Source: Plecoglossus altivelis
Taxonomy: Eukaryota > Chordata > Actinopteri > Osmeriformes > Plecoglossidae
Assembly (NCBI GenBank): GCA_036571765.1
Contig: BROE01000024.1
Span: forward strand, 5,298,913-5,362,912
Length of the DNA stretch: 64,000 bases
Direction: 5' to 3'
Below, in pieces: positions 1 to 14,400 of this stretch. A model generated the notes under the pieces. It saw only the letters and a program-made list of their open reading frames with translations, was not told where the DNA came from and ran no database searches. Within the stretch, counting starts at the first letter, position 1; every line of letters starts with the position of its first letter. The position numbers were made by a program, and so were the translations under genes.

Positions 1-49
1 CAACTGAACTGACCTTTAATATTCCCATCCCTTGGATGTGTCTGTGTGT

Positions 50-192
50 GTTTGTGTGTGTGCGTGCGTATGAGTGTGTGTGTGTGTGTGTGTGTGTGCG
101 CGTGTGTGCGTGTGTGTGCACGTGTGTGCGTGTGTGTGTGTGTGCGTATGAGTGTGTGTGTGTGCGCGCGTGTGTGTGCGCGTGTGCGCGTT
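50..192. repeat. (TG)n microsatellite, interrupted
   Basis: Imperfect TG repeat with CG and ATGAG interruptions. It produces overlapping Cys/Val-only frames that are not genes. Confidence 0.9.
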
Positions 193-685
193 ATGAGTGG
201 TTCAAGACAAGCCTTCCACATAACCGTGACTCATGCATGCCTATGTTCTCGTCAGCTCACTGATTTGTCTGAGGTGATTGTGTGCGACAATTCTGAGCAG
301 ACTGTTAGTCATTAAACATTAGGCCTAATTACATTGCAAGTCCAGTTCATTAATGGGTCATCAATGGTATTAATGCTAGTGTGCTGACCTGAGTAAAACG
401 CGATTACTGTGTTTCGCTAAGTGCTTTCCGACTGAATGCTGGTTTCACAGGTCAGCGATAAACTCCAACGCCAAGCAAATCTCCAGGTAAATTACCTCTG
501 ACATTCAATGTGAACGATCAGAGATTTGAATTCGATTTTCTCGAAGAAATGCTAAGCGGCGGGGGTTAACGAAGCAGCTTTGTACCGCACTGCGAGTGTG
601 ATCGGAGTGCACGCGGCTCCAAGGTTACTGTAACCATGCGGACATGTGTTTCCGAGAGACACCATGAGAAAGGAGAGGACGTTAC

Positions 686-3150
686 CTGGTTTCCTTTAGG
701 CCCCGTCTCTCCGCTCTCGCCCTGAAACAGAGGAGCGGCGAATACGTCAAAGAACAGGGCAGGCGTCTGGGAACCCCCCCCCGCAGTTTCAAATCACTGA
801 CAAACCCTTCAGCACGTTCCACACGAGAATGTAAGTAAACATAAATAATGCAGAAACAAATATGCATTATGCAGAGTCGTCAACATTTTATGGCAGGAAC
901 ATGCAAATGAAAAGGCTCCTGGCTCCAGCGGTCATAAATCATGCACATATCATCGCTTCCAAGGCAACAGGCCGCCTTGTTAGCTTCCCCCACAGGTGAT
1001 TTTGTTTTATTTGTTATTAAATTCCCGCTTTGTGTGTTTACTTCCTGTTGCGCTGGCGTGACTTCTATCAACTCTCATCAGGTGGCGCCTCACCTTGTGA
1101 CCTTTGAACCCTGGTAGCCCCATGGAACCTGGTTGCCCTGGAAACCCTGGATCACCCGGTGACCCCTACAGAGTTGACAGGTGAGAGGTCGTTTTGACAG
1201 GTGAGAGGGCATTTTAACTCCCTTATTTCAGAGGTTTTTCTACAAATACGGACCTTTAAGCACCTGTAGCTGTGTTGTGGAAGTCATTCTTACTCAACAG
1301 CATCGGTAAATAATGACGGCATAGGTTGACCACAATGTGACAGAGATTTCTGGATTTTTGTCGTTATTGTGCAACTTCGCAAGAAATTTGATGTCTCCTA
1401 ACCAGCAATGAGTTGTTCAACCATCTTGATTACCCATCCGGGGAGTTATATCCTGTTACAGCAGAGTGAACAATGTCTGAGAAACTTGTATAACGGCATT
1501 GTATAAGTGTTGGCTAACTACAAAGAGGGCTGCAGAGGGATGAGTCAGAACCAGAGGGAGGGAGGGAGGGAGGGAGGGGCGGAGAAGGACAGGCAGAAGA
1601 ACCAGAGGAAGACGTAGTGAGATAGATGAGAGAAAGTATGTAGGCATGTGTGTTTGATCACATTGGTGACTATTGATCACAGAGAGTGTCTTCACTGGCC
1701 TCTCACCTTCTGGCCCGGCAGCCCAGTTGAACCAGATGTTCCTTGGTCTCCACAGCTCCCCTGAATAAAGACCCACACAGCTGAGCAAAACACACTTTAC
1801 CGCTCATCTAAAGAGAAACACACTCTGAGCGAATTCTGTCATTATCAGGAGAGCGGTGAATAGCCTGGACACTGGGGACAAGGCATTAGCATTAGCATAA
1901 TCGCTAATTAAAACAGACGGCTGAAGGGACAGACCTTGGGGCCATCTCGTCCGTTCTCCCCAGGCGCTCCTACAGGGCCCTGCATGCCCTGGAGGGGAGG
2001 AAGCGAGAGAGGGAGGGAGAGGGAGACAAAGAGAGAGAGAGATAGGGAAAGAGAGAGAAATGGAGGGGGGAGCGAAAGAGAGAGAAGTTTAGGTGGAGAA
2101 AGCGAGAGAGATAAAGTGAGAGAGTGAAAGATTTACAAAAGGAGAGCGAGGAGAGGGAAGGGGGGAGAGCGGGTAAGATTACTTTAGGGGCTGCAGTGTG
2201 ACAAAAATGCTTGACAGCTTAGTCAGAAAACACCAGAGGAAAAATGACATGGTGCTGTTCCATTTGAGGATTGTTCCTATTAAGGACTTTCCAGCCTAGC
2301 TTCAGTTGCAGGAGGGTTCGCTATAAAAACAGGAATGAAGCCAGCCTGCTAACGACAAAGCCTACCGTTTATTTATCTTATCTCAACTGGAGAGACAAAG
2401 AAATGGGTCTTCACCTCATGATGACCTGATGTCAAATCCCATCTGACCTGGGTATTGACCTGTTCCTCTTCCCGACCAGCAGGTGGTGCTAGCACTGGAG
2501 CACGGTGGTGCGCGCAGCAGCGTCTTGATGTTAATGTGGGACTCCGCTGTGGCTGACTGTAACCTTGCTTTCCACCAGTTGAGGGAGTAAAAACCTCCTA
2601 AGCAGCGATCTCCCCAGTCATCTCACACCCCCTCGCCAGAAACCGTTTCAATCGGCCAATCTCTACTTAACACCAGAACAGCACAGGCACCTCGGAGTCA
2701 CCGTTCTGACTATTCATCACCTCCAGGTCGTGTGAAGCACTTCCATCGCTTCCTCTCATTGAGCTAAGGTGCTATCCCTTGCCTGTCGGGGATATAGTGA
2801 GGATTACCTTGGCCTAAACACAATGTCGTCTCTTTCTCTGTTTGTGAGCATGACTCGTTATGGAGGAGGCGATGAGACCTACCGGAGGTCCTTTAGGCCC
2901 TGAAGCGCCGCTCTGCCCAGGCAAGCCTCTCTCCCCCTGCAGAAAGATCAAGAGGCATCTTAAACCCTACAGACAGCACATCCGCTAAGCTGTTCTGATA
3001 ACCAGCAGAGACGTGCAACCGCATTCATGGTGCATTGATCCTGCCGTTGAACACGGTATTGATCAGATGGGCTGTGATTGGCTAGAATGTACAGTGGGAC
3101 CTTACCGCAGGTCCTCTTGTCCCCGCCTCTCCAGGAAGTCCACGTATGCC
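686..3150 (-). CDS. col21a1: Collagen XXI triple-helix exons, second group
   Basis: Six exons: 3106-3150 (45 bases), 2883-2936, 1935-1988, 1707-1760 (54 each), 1094-1165 (72) and 686-721 (36). All lengths are multiples of nine and all start with Gly, as in fibril-associated collagens. Examples are GIRGLPGEAGTRGPA and GESGETGPKGNQ. The exon at 1935 uses a weak donor (GTCTGT). A cysteine sits in the exon at 1707 (GSCGDQG). The gene continues beyond the left edge. Confidence 0.82.
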
Positions 3151-6100
3151 CTGAGGACGAGACAGCCGGTCGTGACAAGGCACATGATAACCAACTGGGT
3201 GAATCACTTTAACAGAGTGCAGCATCAGAGGGTCATACAGTAACTCCAGCACATTGTTAGATTCTTTTTTTTTCTTCTCTTTTCTTTTTCTCGCCCTCAT
3301 TAACTAGTGTGACAGATCCTGTTTTCCTTGCTTCAAGCTGGAGTGAGCAGGGGTGAGCAGGGGTCCTAGCAGGGCCCGAGGGACAGGGGGGGGGCGCTTA
3401 CCTCATTGGTTACCAGCAGGGAGCAGGGCCTCAGCCTTAACTGGGTAAACATCCCTATCAGGGGTTTTGCATGCACACAAACACACTGTGTGTAGGTTCT
3501 CACTCTCGGACGCTTTCGCCATCTATCTTTCTCTCGTTGTCGCCCCCTATTTCTCTGTGTCTCTCTATCACCATCGTGTCTGCCAGCCTTGTTCTAACTA
3601 AGCTGCGTGAGTGTGTGTGTTGTCTGGTGTTGTGAAGCTGATGATAAACAAAGGGTTCTTTTTCTCATTGGTAGAATGCCGATCATTCTTGAACTGTGTG
3701 TTTTTACATTTCCTGTGACTGAATGTTTGAATATCACTTTGGATATTCGGTATATAAAATATTTACCATACTGTGGAGAAGTACATGTAAGGTATAGACA
3801 GGCAGACTTGAACTTACAGCACAGGGAACAGACCCTAAACCAAATCAAACTGGTGTCGGTTTTTCTCCAGAGAATCACAAAGATGGCAGATGGGAGACAG
3901 AAAGGTTCATTCTGGCTGTGTACTGAAGGCTTCTGGGGAACCACTGGCGATATTACTTGTTTGCAGAGTTGCATAAGATGTAATATTTCTATAAAGCCAG
4001 ACATGTGGTAAAGATAATGACACACTGCTTGTATACGTGTGTGTGTGTGTGTAATAAAAGATACCTGAAAGTGAGAAATATGAGCCCTGTTCCTTGGTAG
4101 GAGGAAATAAGTCGAGGTGCGATATCAAGTGCGTCCAAAGCAACCCCCAACTTTCAGAGAAAACACACACTGATGCACACAGTCCAACACACCCACGGTA
4201 CAATACAAACACACAGGCAAACACACACTGACAAAAACAGACAGTTCTGGTTCAGTTGGTTGTCTCGGTGTAGGAAGATACACAGCAGGCCCTGTAAGGA
4301 AATAGCCCTGTGATACAAAACATCACTTACTAGCATGGCTGCATTCATACACGTACACACAATCCCCTGGTGCTATGTACCAAAAAACTGAATTATGGCA
4401 CCCCCCCACCCACCCACCCACCCACCCACACACACACATCCACGCTGCACACATATAGATTATCATTAAAGGAGTGGGCAGAGGAGAGGGAGGAAGATAA
4501 GAAGACAGTGTGTCTTTGATGTTAGTCCCAGTTCCATTCCGAGCTGCATTAATGACTCATTTGATCAGAGGAGGCCCACACGTTGGAGCAGAGGGTCCAG
4601 GGGCCAGTCCCCATCAGAGGGAAGCACAGGGGCCAGTCCCCATCAGAGGGGAGGACGGGGGCCAGACCCCATCAGATGGGAGCACGGGGGCCTGTCCTCC
4701 TCAGATGGGAGCACAGGGGCCTGTCCCCTTCAGATGGGAGCACAGGGGCCTGTCCCCCTCAGATGGGAGCACAGGGGCTAGTCCCCCTCAGATGGGAGCA
4801 CAGGGGCTAGTCCCCCTCCGATGGGAGCACAGGGGCTAGTCCCCCTCCGATGGGAGCACAGGGGCCTGTCCCCTTCAGATGGGAGCACAGGGGCTAGTCC
4901 CCCTCAGATGGGAGCACAGGGGCTAGTCCCCCTCAGATGGGAGCACAGGGGCCTGTCCCCCTCAGATGGGAGCACAGGGGCTAGTCCCCCTCCGATGGGA
5001 GCACAGGGGCTAACTCTGGAACTCCACTCTCATAAAACTGGCTTCTGCTTGAGGTTTTCAACTGTCGCATGCAAGGTTTGATTCGGAAAACAAGAATGTG
5101 AGTGTGTGTGTGTGTGTGATTGTGTGTTAGGGATTGTGTGTGCTGTAGCAGGTTTCTCTGCATGTGAGAAAGGGTGGGTACACATCCTTAATTAGGGTGG
5201 GTACAAGTCTTTAACACTGGGGTTTGAAATACTATTTAAATACTGACCGTTGCCAACCTAATCAAGCCCTCCATAACAGCAATCAAATGCAGTAGTAACA
5301 AGATTTATGATGTTCATGCACAATAATTTGTTCACTGATGTATTTTTCTGTCTGAGCGCGGTATAGTTTCATATATATATGTTTTTTGATTGAAGCACTG
5401 TAATATCCAAACTTACTGCCCATGGAGATCAATGTTGTATTGCATTGAATCATAAAATAGCAATAACCCTTCGCAAAGTCAGTTTGATAGCCAATCAAAA
5501 AAGGGTAATGGAGTAAGTGTCAGACAAGCAGAAAGAGACTGTAGTCTATAAACCACAGCTTGTGGGCGATGATGATGACTTAACCAGACTCTCACACACT
5601 TGCGTCCTTGTTTACTGACTGTTCTGGTTGACTGTTACGGCACAAGCTGGGTACATCGACACCACATAAACACACACCACAGGCACCCAGAAGAAATGGT
5701 TAGAAGAAAACAGTTTGACAAAGACTTCAAACCACATGCTGCTTTAAGTGATTCTGGGACAGGCCACTTCAGGTAGGATCCCTCCCAAACCTCTGAAGGT
5801 ACAGCTTGATGTTCATCTACTGCGCTGTTTTGTTCACGCCCGTGCAGACCCCTTGTTTGGTACTGGGTAGCAGCCGTTATGTTCAGTGCGGTCTAGATGG
5901 TTGCGATCGCCACATCAGGACCACTGTGGTTGAGTTACACACACTGGCTGTCGCCGCCACTGCGAACAAGCCCAGAGACCAAATCTCATAGGAGCTGTGC
6001 AACAGCTGTTCTGCTCTCTCGCATCCTCTCTCGATCACTCTCTTTTGCTCAATTCATCCTTTATCTCTCCTGCTCTCCCTCCCTCTCACTCTCCTTTGCT

Positions 6101-9100
6101 CTCTCCCTCCCTCTCACTCTCCTTTGCTCTCCCCCCCCCTCACTTATTCTCTGCACCTTAATCTCTTGTCTAATCACGACACACAGCAGATAAGAGTGAT
6201 CTATCTCCTTTGCTGTGATTGCCTTTGTCAATCTTTATCAAATCTTCTGTTGTACATCAGTCAGTGTACTATTCAATATCCAACCTCGGATTGTGTGCAT
6301 ACAGGCGATTGTATGTTAGGCATGGGTGTGTTGTGTGTGTGTGTGTGTGTGGGTGGGTGGTGGGAGTGAACCATGGTGGGTGTGTGTGGTTGTGTTTGTG
6401 TCGTGTGTGTGATTGTGTGGCAGGTGTGTGTGGAAGTAGTTTTGTGTGCACAGTGTGCGTGTGTTTAACATGGGTGGTGCGTGTGGGTGTGTATGTGTTG
6501 GGCGTGTGTCCTGGCTGAGGTTGGTAAACCCAGCGGTGGAGTTTTTGGGGGGGCACCACAAAGCTTGCATGCCTACTTCCTAATGCCTCTATTTTCCCCC
6601 CAGATCTTTATGAAGCCGCTTAAAAAGTACTTTCTGATTATAGCTTTTTAGTGCTGAAGAGGCAGAAAACGTGTTTGTTTGTGTCTCCACATTTGTTGCT
6701 TCATTCACATGACTGACTTTCCTCAAGGCTTTTGACATACAGCACACACAGTGCTGATTTCATGAATGGGTTCCCCATCATCTTAAAAAAGCAATCAGCA
6801 ATACCTGTTATGTCTTTAAACTCCGGAAAGCTTGTTGTCAATACGAACGATTTTACACTGCCCTTCGTCAACACCAATCAGACAGTCGGATGCAGTTGGA
6901 TGAACGTTTGTTTCACGATGCTTTGGAATATATCTTCCTGTAACCGTCCTCAAACCCAGCGCTGATAGCGTTTGCGCGCTTTGTCTTTTGTGTGAGGACT
7001 GTCAGACTTACCGGGACTCCTTGCAGACCATCTGCACCGCTCAGCCCAGCATCTCCCTTCTCTCCCTGGGAAGAAAGGACCAGCGTTAGATCCCAGGGTG
7101 GAGGAACACAGAACAGGATGGGACAATATCTCACAAGCAAATGAGTACGACAGACGGATCTCCAATACATGGGTGGTGTATGCTCTTTACATATGTTCCC
7201 CATTGGATGTAAAGTGCAGTAGTCCAACCAAGGGAAATTATTCTGAAACCTTGACTGCTAACCTTTACCGAACACCTGGGCATACTGTGTCCCAAAGCTA
7301 TACAAACAATCTGGATTTCTAATGCATTCATAATTCCCTTTGGCCACCCACCTCAGTTTCCCCCTCAAATTACACACAGCTTCATGACGGATTTCGGAGT
7401 AAAGGAATGGTTTACAACAGAAGCCCTTGACTCTGTTCAGTCAGTTCAGTCCTTGAGTGTTTGTGGACAGCAGTAAAAGACCATGTTTCAGGGCAAGTAG
7501 ATGAACTCAGATGACCACAACCAGTGGTTTGGTTTATCCTCCCAGTCACTATTCTGGACACAGGACACAATGACGGGCTAGACAGCTTGGTGGATTACTA
7601 TTTCAGCCAACCAGAGGGGCTTCCTGGATGGTGGTTTCAGCCAAGCAGTTGACTTCCTGAATGAAAGTAGGATTCCTTCGGCCAATCAGGAAGCATGCCA
7701 CCATCTGTTCCCGTCCCCATGTTTATGATATGGCCGTGAATTCCTCACAACTGTTTAAAACATATTCATAATGCTTTATAAGACATCATAATGAAACGTC
7801 TCTTTGTTTTGATCTCTTTTGTCTTCGTTACTCGAACAAAGCAGAGCGGCAAAGCTGAAAATGCAGCCTGGCGACCGGTCCGGCAGAGTGGCGAGCGACA
7901 GAGTAGAGATGAAGCAGAGGGAGCAGCCTTTGTGTCTACCGACCTCCTCCAAAGACAGCCGTCCCTGCTCCTGGCTGAACATAGCCATGGGGGGAACATG
8001 TATTTAAACACCAGGCTTGCGGAGCAGGGTGGTGGCAGGATGGGCGAGAGGGAGACGGAATTGAGCTCTCGCTCCCTGACGTTTGTTTTTCTTTGAAACA
8101 TCCTGCCACGCGGCGCACGTAAAAACATACAAGCAGCGGCACCCTGTAATTCCACCCTGCAGATGCGCCTGTCCACCAATAAAGGCCACAGAGACGTAAA
8201 TCCATGTACGCCATAACTGCGGGGGAAATAGACAAGCGCAGAGCCGCTGGCCTTACATGACACGGTTCTTGCTACAGACAATGATTGAGCGTGTTTTTCT
8301 TGTTTTGTTATTTTGGTTTTTATTTCTCATTTTTTTCTTCCTTGGTAGAGAGGCCAGGCTTTCTAAAGGACAAGATGAGAGGCCCATCTGCATTGTTGAA
8401 GTTTCAGATGTTGGACTAGAGTATTTTATTCAGTTCTGGCAGTAGGGTCATGTCAGGATAGACATGCTCTGAAGGAGAAGTTCAGATGACAGGCTGGTTC
8501 ACTTGCTGGCTGTTACACCAAATGGCGATATATCCAGTACATGGTTCAACAATGTACAGCTACCCAAGGGATATTTGCTGCTACCAGCCACTGCACTGTT
8601 TAACACCACAACAATTTACACAACTACACTAAATACTGACAGCCATCCAAGGAAAATACCATTTCAAATGTCAACCGTCTAGAAACAGTCTTCAAACCTG
8701 CAATTTGTCAGCAAACAGGCACTACTTAGAATAAGTCCAATTGTGCTACATGACAAGCAGTTATTGTAGTCTATTTTGAGCAAACTACTCAAAAAGGGCA
8801 GACAAATATGAAGCATTGGAGGGTGAAGAGATCAAAACTGAGGTTGAAATTGGTTGCAAAATATACAGTCGCTTCAAAACGGAAATAGGAAAATGTGAAA
8901 TTGAAACGTTCCTAGCAGAAAAATGTACATCGGGCAACTGATACTACACTTTAAAATAAAACAGATTCTTTCTCCCAATGCCAACTATTGTGTATCCAGT
9001 CTAGGAGAATGAAAAAATCCATATGTTCTAACCTACAGTATGTAATGTTTACAACCATTTACCATGTAACCAAGCTGTGAGCAACCAACACCTTGTGTTT

Positions 9101-9683
9101 CACAGTAACCAGTGTCTGGAACACTGAAGCGAAGCTCTGTCATGGAAAAAGTCCTAAAGAGGCTCCTGCTGAACCTTGATTAAAAACACAATCAGAAAGG
9201 AGCCAGGCTTATTTACTGGTGCATGTGCATGCGTGTGGATTTCCACTCAACCCTACGAAAAACACAGCACATTAGGACTCGATAGAGGGGAACATCATGA
9301 GAAGAGTCTGAGAGTACGATTCCTCCGAGGACTGCTGTTTGTTTGCTTGGTCAGCGTTCCACCCACCGCACACGCTGCCACATGGTCAACAGCGCTAACG
9401 ACACATGAAAACCGGCTTCTGCCTCGCTAATGGCTGTCTAGATGTCAGTGTGCTTTAATGATGAGGCCTCCGACAGTGGTCTTGGCAGATTAATGGAGCG
9501 TCGCAACAGCATTAGGAAGCTCCTTTCCCACCGTAGCGACGTTGGGGTCGCATAAAGAGCTCTCTGTGCGGCCGTGCCACCGCGACGCAGACGTGCAGCG
9601 CAGAACCAGAAACATGTGGCAGCGGTCATTTGTCCTTGTCCGAAATGACCTCCTGTCCGTCCTCCGAGGAGAGGGGAGGGGAA

Positions 9684-9739
<56 letters not shown>

Positions 9740-11358
9740 AAAAAGAATGAAGGAGTTGTGAGAGAGGAGTGAACGACATAGCTCTGTGTGGAGCCCGGTG
9801 GAGCCTCTGTTCTGTTGCAGTGCCGGAAGCTCTCACCACACAGAGTGGGAGGCTGGTCCCACACAACCACAGCTTTGTGTCCAGACTGACACTGACACAC
9901 GCATGCAACGAACATATGTGGGGAGGCTGTCCCACGACTAGGCAGTTTCTTAACAGGAAAACACTGGACATACAAAGGCTGTGTGCTGGCCAGAGCAAGC
10001 GGTAGGATGTCTATTAATGGAGAATTTAATGTTTGTGTAGGTGGAAAAGACCGACCTGTTTGCAGAACGACTCTACTAATCTCATCGATTTGCCATGAGT
10101 CATTCATTACGGTACTGTAATAATGCACAGAGCTCTTTCATGTCACAAGATAGGCCCCACGTGTCTGCTGGGGCTCTGCAGTTGGAGTTTCCTCTTGGGC
10201 AGATCTCATTCACCTCAGGCCTCCAGCTAAGATTACCGGGGAGACACGCCCCCCCCCCCCCCACCACACACCCCATCTCCTGCAGCTGAGAACTCTGCTA
10301 GCTGCCTCATGGACCCCTAAATCCCAAGCAGAGAGAAAGCAGACCGGACTGAACGATTGGGATGGGCCAATCTCAGATCAGAGTGTGTGTGTGTGTTTGG
10401 TGTGTGTGTGTGTGTGTGTTGTGTGCTCGGAATAGTCAAAGACTTCCACAGATGTGTAACTCCTCTTCAGCCCACTGGTTAAGCGTAGGAGCAGATACAG
10501 TACTGCAGGACAGTGCGGCCACAGACGCAGAGTGACTGACGTACAGACTGGAATACGAAGAGCACAGGCATGGAGCAGCCAAGTAGAAAAACATATTTGT
10601 TTTGACACGAGGACCTCACAAAGACCTCGTTGAAAAAGAAGCAGCACTGTAATTTTGTACAGCACCTCACCCCAAACAATGGAATTGTTTTATAGCGATG
10701 TTGCTGGCGCGCTCTTTACTCTGGTCTTATAAGTCAGACTGTGCAAGGCTCATTGACGTTAACAGTAACAGAAAGGGTGAAATTCAAGACTGTGGAAAGG
10801 ATGGCTCCGGGTTTATCAAAGATCTTTACAGCGAATGTGACTTTTATATGGCTGTTAAAGCGCACAGCGGCAGGGTTGAAATGGGCTTGCGTGTCAGGGG
10901 GAACATAAACGCATGCTTATGAGCAGGGGATGTGCGTCTGCATGTGGGCTTGGATGTAAGGGCTCCTGTGTCGGCCTGCATGTGGGACTGTTGTTGTGTT
11001 GTTGTTGTTGTTTTGGGGTACGGTGAGTGGTTTTAGGGCAGAATGTGGTGTCATTAGCCTGCGTTCTCCTCCAACCAGAACCCCACCAGTAAAGCTGAAA
11101 CAGCCACACCTAACTGGCCAGCAGGCTAGCTTATCAAACAAGCCTGGAAATGGAGGGAGATGAAGGGAGCGGGAGGAAAGGGTTTGGGCTGACGGGGAGG
11201 TTCCCCTCATCCACTGTGGTCATGTGGCCTCTTTCACTGTTTTCTAATCTATAGAGCCGAGAAGCAAACAGAGGATTCAGATGTTTATCATTCTGGGAGC
11301 GGGATCAACAGTTAGTGGTAGGCCTTTTGATATTCAGCCACAAAGAGGGAATGAGACA

Positions 11359-11442
<84 letters not shown>

Positions 11443-14400
11443 CAGAGAGAGCAATAGAGGCAGAGAGGCAGAGACAGAGATAGAGAGGCAGGAAGGCAAA
11501 GAGAAAGAAAGAGAGACAGAGATGCAGAAAGAGAGAGAGATAGGCAGAGAGGAAGAAAGAGAGAGAGGCAGAAAGAGAGAGAGAGGCAGAGAGGCAGAAA
11601 GAGAGAGGCAGAGAGGCAGAAAAAGAGGGAGAGGCAGAGAGGTAGAAAAAGAGGGAGAGGCAGAGAGGCAGAAAGAGAGAGAGGGATATAAATAGAAAGA
11701 GAGAGAGATTCCAGAGTGCAGCTACAGAGATAAGCAGATGTGAGTTCTGTATATAGTCACAGTGGTGTTGATAACGGCTATCTTGCATTGAGGAGGTCAG
11801 AAGTTCTAATGCCTTCCTGATGGTCCGATGATCACAGATCTTAGATACTGGTAAGGCACGTCTATTCCCCTACATTTACCCAACCCCCCCTCCCTCCACC
11901 GATTCATCCCTACACTTGTCCAACCTAGTCTAACCCTCTGTAACCCTGTCTAACGTTCAGTAACCCTGTCTAACCCTAACTCTGTCTAACCTTCAGTAAC
12001 CCTGTCTGACCCTAACTCTGTCTAACCTTCAGTAACCCTGTCTAACCCTAACTCTGTCTAACCTTCAGTAAACCTGTCTAACCCTAACTCTGTCTAACCT
12101 TCAGTAACCCTGTCTAACCCTAACTCTGTCTAACCATCTGTAACCCTGTCTAACCCTAACTCTGTCTAAACATCTGTAACCCTGTCTAACCCTAAACCTG
12201 TAACCCTTTCATAATAAATCATTGTCTTACACTGCCTATACTGCCTTTCCTTTACATCTTCGGCCGAACTTTACCAAGCTATTCCCAGCCTTAACCCACG
12301 CTGACCTCTCCTCTAACAGAAATCTGAACCACAGCATTCCAGTCTACATGTTACATGCATGTACCTTCACAATTTGTCTCTCTATTCTCAGTCTTGGCTC
12401 GCCAAATCACTTCAGTAACCGGTCCCAGGAATGCTCACAGGCCTGACCCAGGTCACAACAGGACAAAAGCAACGATAAATCTACGGTGGCGGTCGATAGG
12501 CCCCACTGTAAGAACACCCACTAAACACTGAAGGGTTTTGACTGCTGCTTTCTGAGAACAGCTCCGTGTGTAAACATTGGTCTTCTTCCAGCCGTCTATT
12601 GACTGGGGAGGCTGCCGAGGAGCCCCCAGACGCATGTGTTGGATGTCTGGGGATGACTGAGGGTCGGGGCTTCATGAGGGAACCTGGGTTACTACTGTAT
12701 GTAGACTGTGGCCTGGTATGTCCACCAGGCCAAACCTGGCATGTGTAGCAGGACATCTTCCACGTTTTCAACTGGCGGGAGAGCAGCGGACAAATATTGA
12801 CAGGATTTTAGTTGGGCTTTTGTGGTGTCTTTACTACAGGTGATCAGGTCAAGTGGAGGTTTGCTCACCGTGAACCCCAGAACCCTTGCTCTCTACAGGG
12901 TCCACCGTTAGACCGAGAAAACGTCTTATGGTCCCGTGGGAACGTTCAAGGCAGGTGGGCGTGACTGGTGCCCCAGCATCTACACTACCTGATGAGCCTG
13001 AGAATGGGCCCTGAATCCGACCTGGCCTCCTTAGCATCAACATCTACCATGGCTCAGTGGGGGTCACAGACAGACATACTTCCTGTGTTCCTACCTACGG
13101 TAGGTAGGAACACATCGGTGGGATATCTTGAGTGTGGAAAGGCAAACAGCCACCTCAAAGTTTGACAAGTATATATTTTTAAATTGAGACCAATGCAAAC
13201 GGCCACAAAACATGAGCAAAACATGTTCTCGGCGTGTGCTACCAGAACCAATATTATGCTAGGTTTGGAAGGGCAATGGAAAATGTTTGATGTGAGTGAA
13301 AATATTTCTCCTCGTACTCAATGATTCACTGAATCCTCATTCTAGTGGAAAATCTTGAGAGCAAAGGAACGTATGGTGTGACGGGTAACTAAATAACCAC
13401 AAAACACAAAGGACTGGAGAATAACAGCTGTTAACGCGAATACATAACGCATGCTAATGGATCCAGGCTGGACCGAGGCAGGGTCTCAAAAACATCAACG
13501 CACGCATGTAATAGCAGCATTCAGCGTTGATCCAGCGTTAACAAGGTGTTTACACTCTATGTTTCTGCATGTCGTTGCTCTGCAGTTAGTTTGTACAGTA
13601 GCAGGTCTTTGGCTAAAAGCCGGACAGGTTAATTGTTGGGCGGTGACCTCATGCATGCAACTGTCACCCAGCACTATGGAGGGACGTGTTCTTGGCAGGA
13701 GGTCGGAGTGTGTCTGCAGACCTGTTTTGGCACAAAGTGCTGAGTAGGGTACAGAGGGCAAGGGAGAATGGTGTTCTGCCAGATTTGTAAACGTCAACCA
13801 CAACACACACACACACGCAGGCATACACACACACGCAGGCATACACACACACGCGCAGGCACACACACACACGCAGGCACACACACACTCCAGTCTGATG
13901 AATACCAGCTACCTGAGCTGTTTTGAAAGGAGGGAGTATGTCTGGTAAGAACGCAGGATAGTAAAAACACACCGCACATGCCTTTACTGAACAGAAACAC
14001 AGACGAGGGGAACCAAGTCGAATTAGTGAAACGCACTTTGTATAAATACGGACAAACCATGCCATCAAATAACTAGCTTTTTTCAAAAGCGGTGTTCAGA
14101 TAAGGTGGTCAAGGGCGGTTATGAGTTAGGGAGCCCAGATGAAACCCTGGAGCAGGGCAAAAGAGAGGTGGTAAAACACGCTACGCAGTGAAAATGACTT
14201 GAGACAGACTATCACCATGAATTTCATCGGATGCTAAATCTATTGACTATGCAGTTGTTGCACATGTAAGTGTTGCATCCACACCATCATCTTTGCGCAG
14301 GAAACGTGTCAGACTCTCGATCCCAACATTTGCTCTGACAATAACTCCTCTTAACAGTATTTTGACTGCTTCAAACAAATTGCATCAGAATATCCCAGAA

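Larger units (their letters stand above)
3151..7011 (-). other. Collagen intron, no further exon seen
   Basis: This 3.9-kb intron holds a C-rich (CCCA)n tract at 4400-4430, a 29-bp minisatellite at 4585-5010, a CT-rich tract at 6010-6140 and a GT-rich tract at 6330-6515. No Gly-X-Y exon with splice sites was found on either strand. Confidence 0.5.

Noticed and set aside
3594..4025. Overlapping frames of about 140 codons on both strands
   Set aside because: No recognisable protein; both fall in a collagen intron, with no splice or homology support.
4510..5081. Repeat-bearing open frames
   Set aside because: Explained by the 29-bp minisatellite, which lacks stops in all plus-strand frames.
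7766..8281. 171-codon minus-strand frame in the large collagen intron
   Set aside because: No domain, no collagen triplets and no splice context; likely chance.
11930..12210. Interstitial telomere
   Set aside because: The period is 36 bp, not a run of TTAGGG/CCCTAA hexamers.
12849..12893. Possible extra collagen exon (KGSGVHGE)
   Set aside because: The glycines do not keep a three-residue period and the exon would be only about 25 bases.
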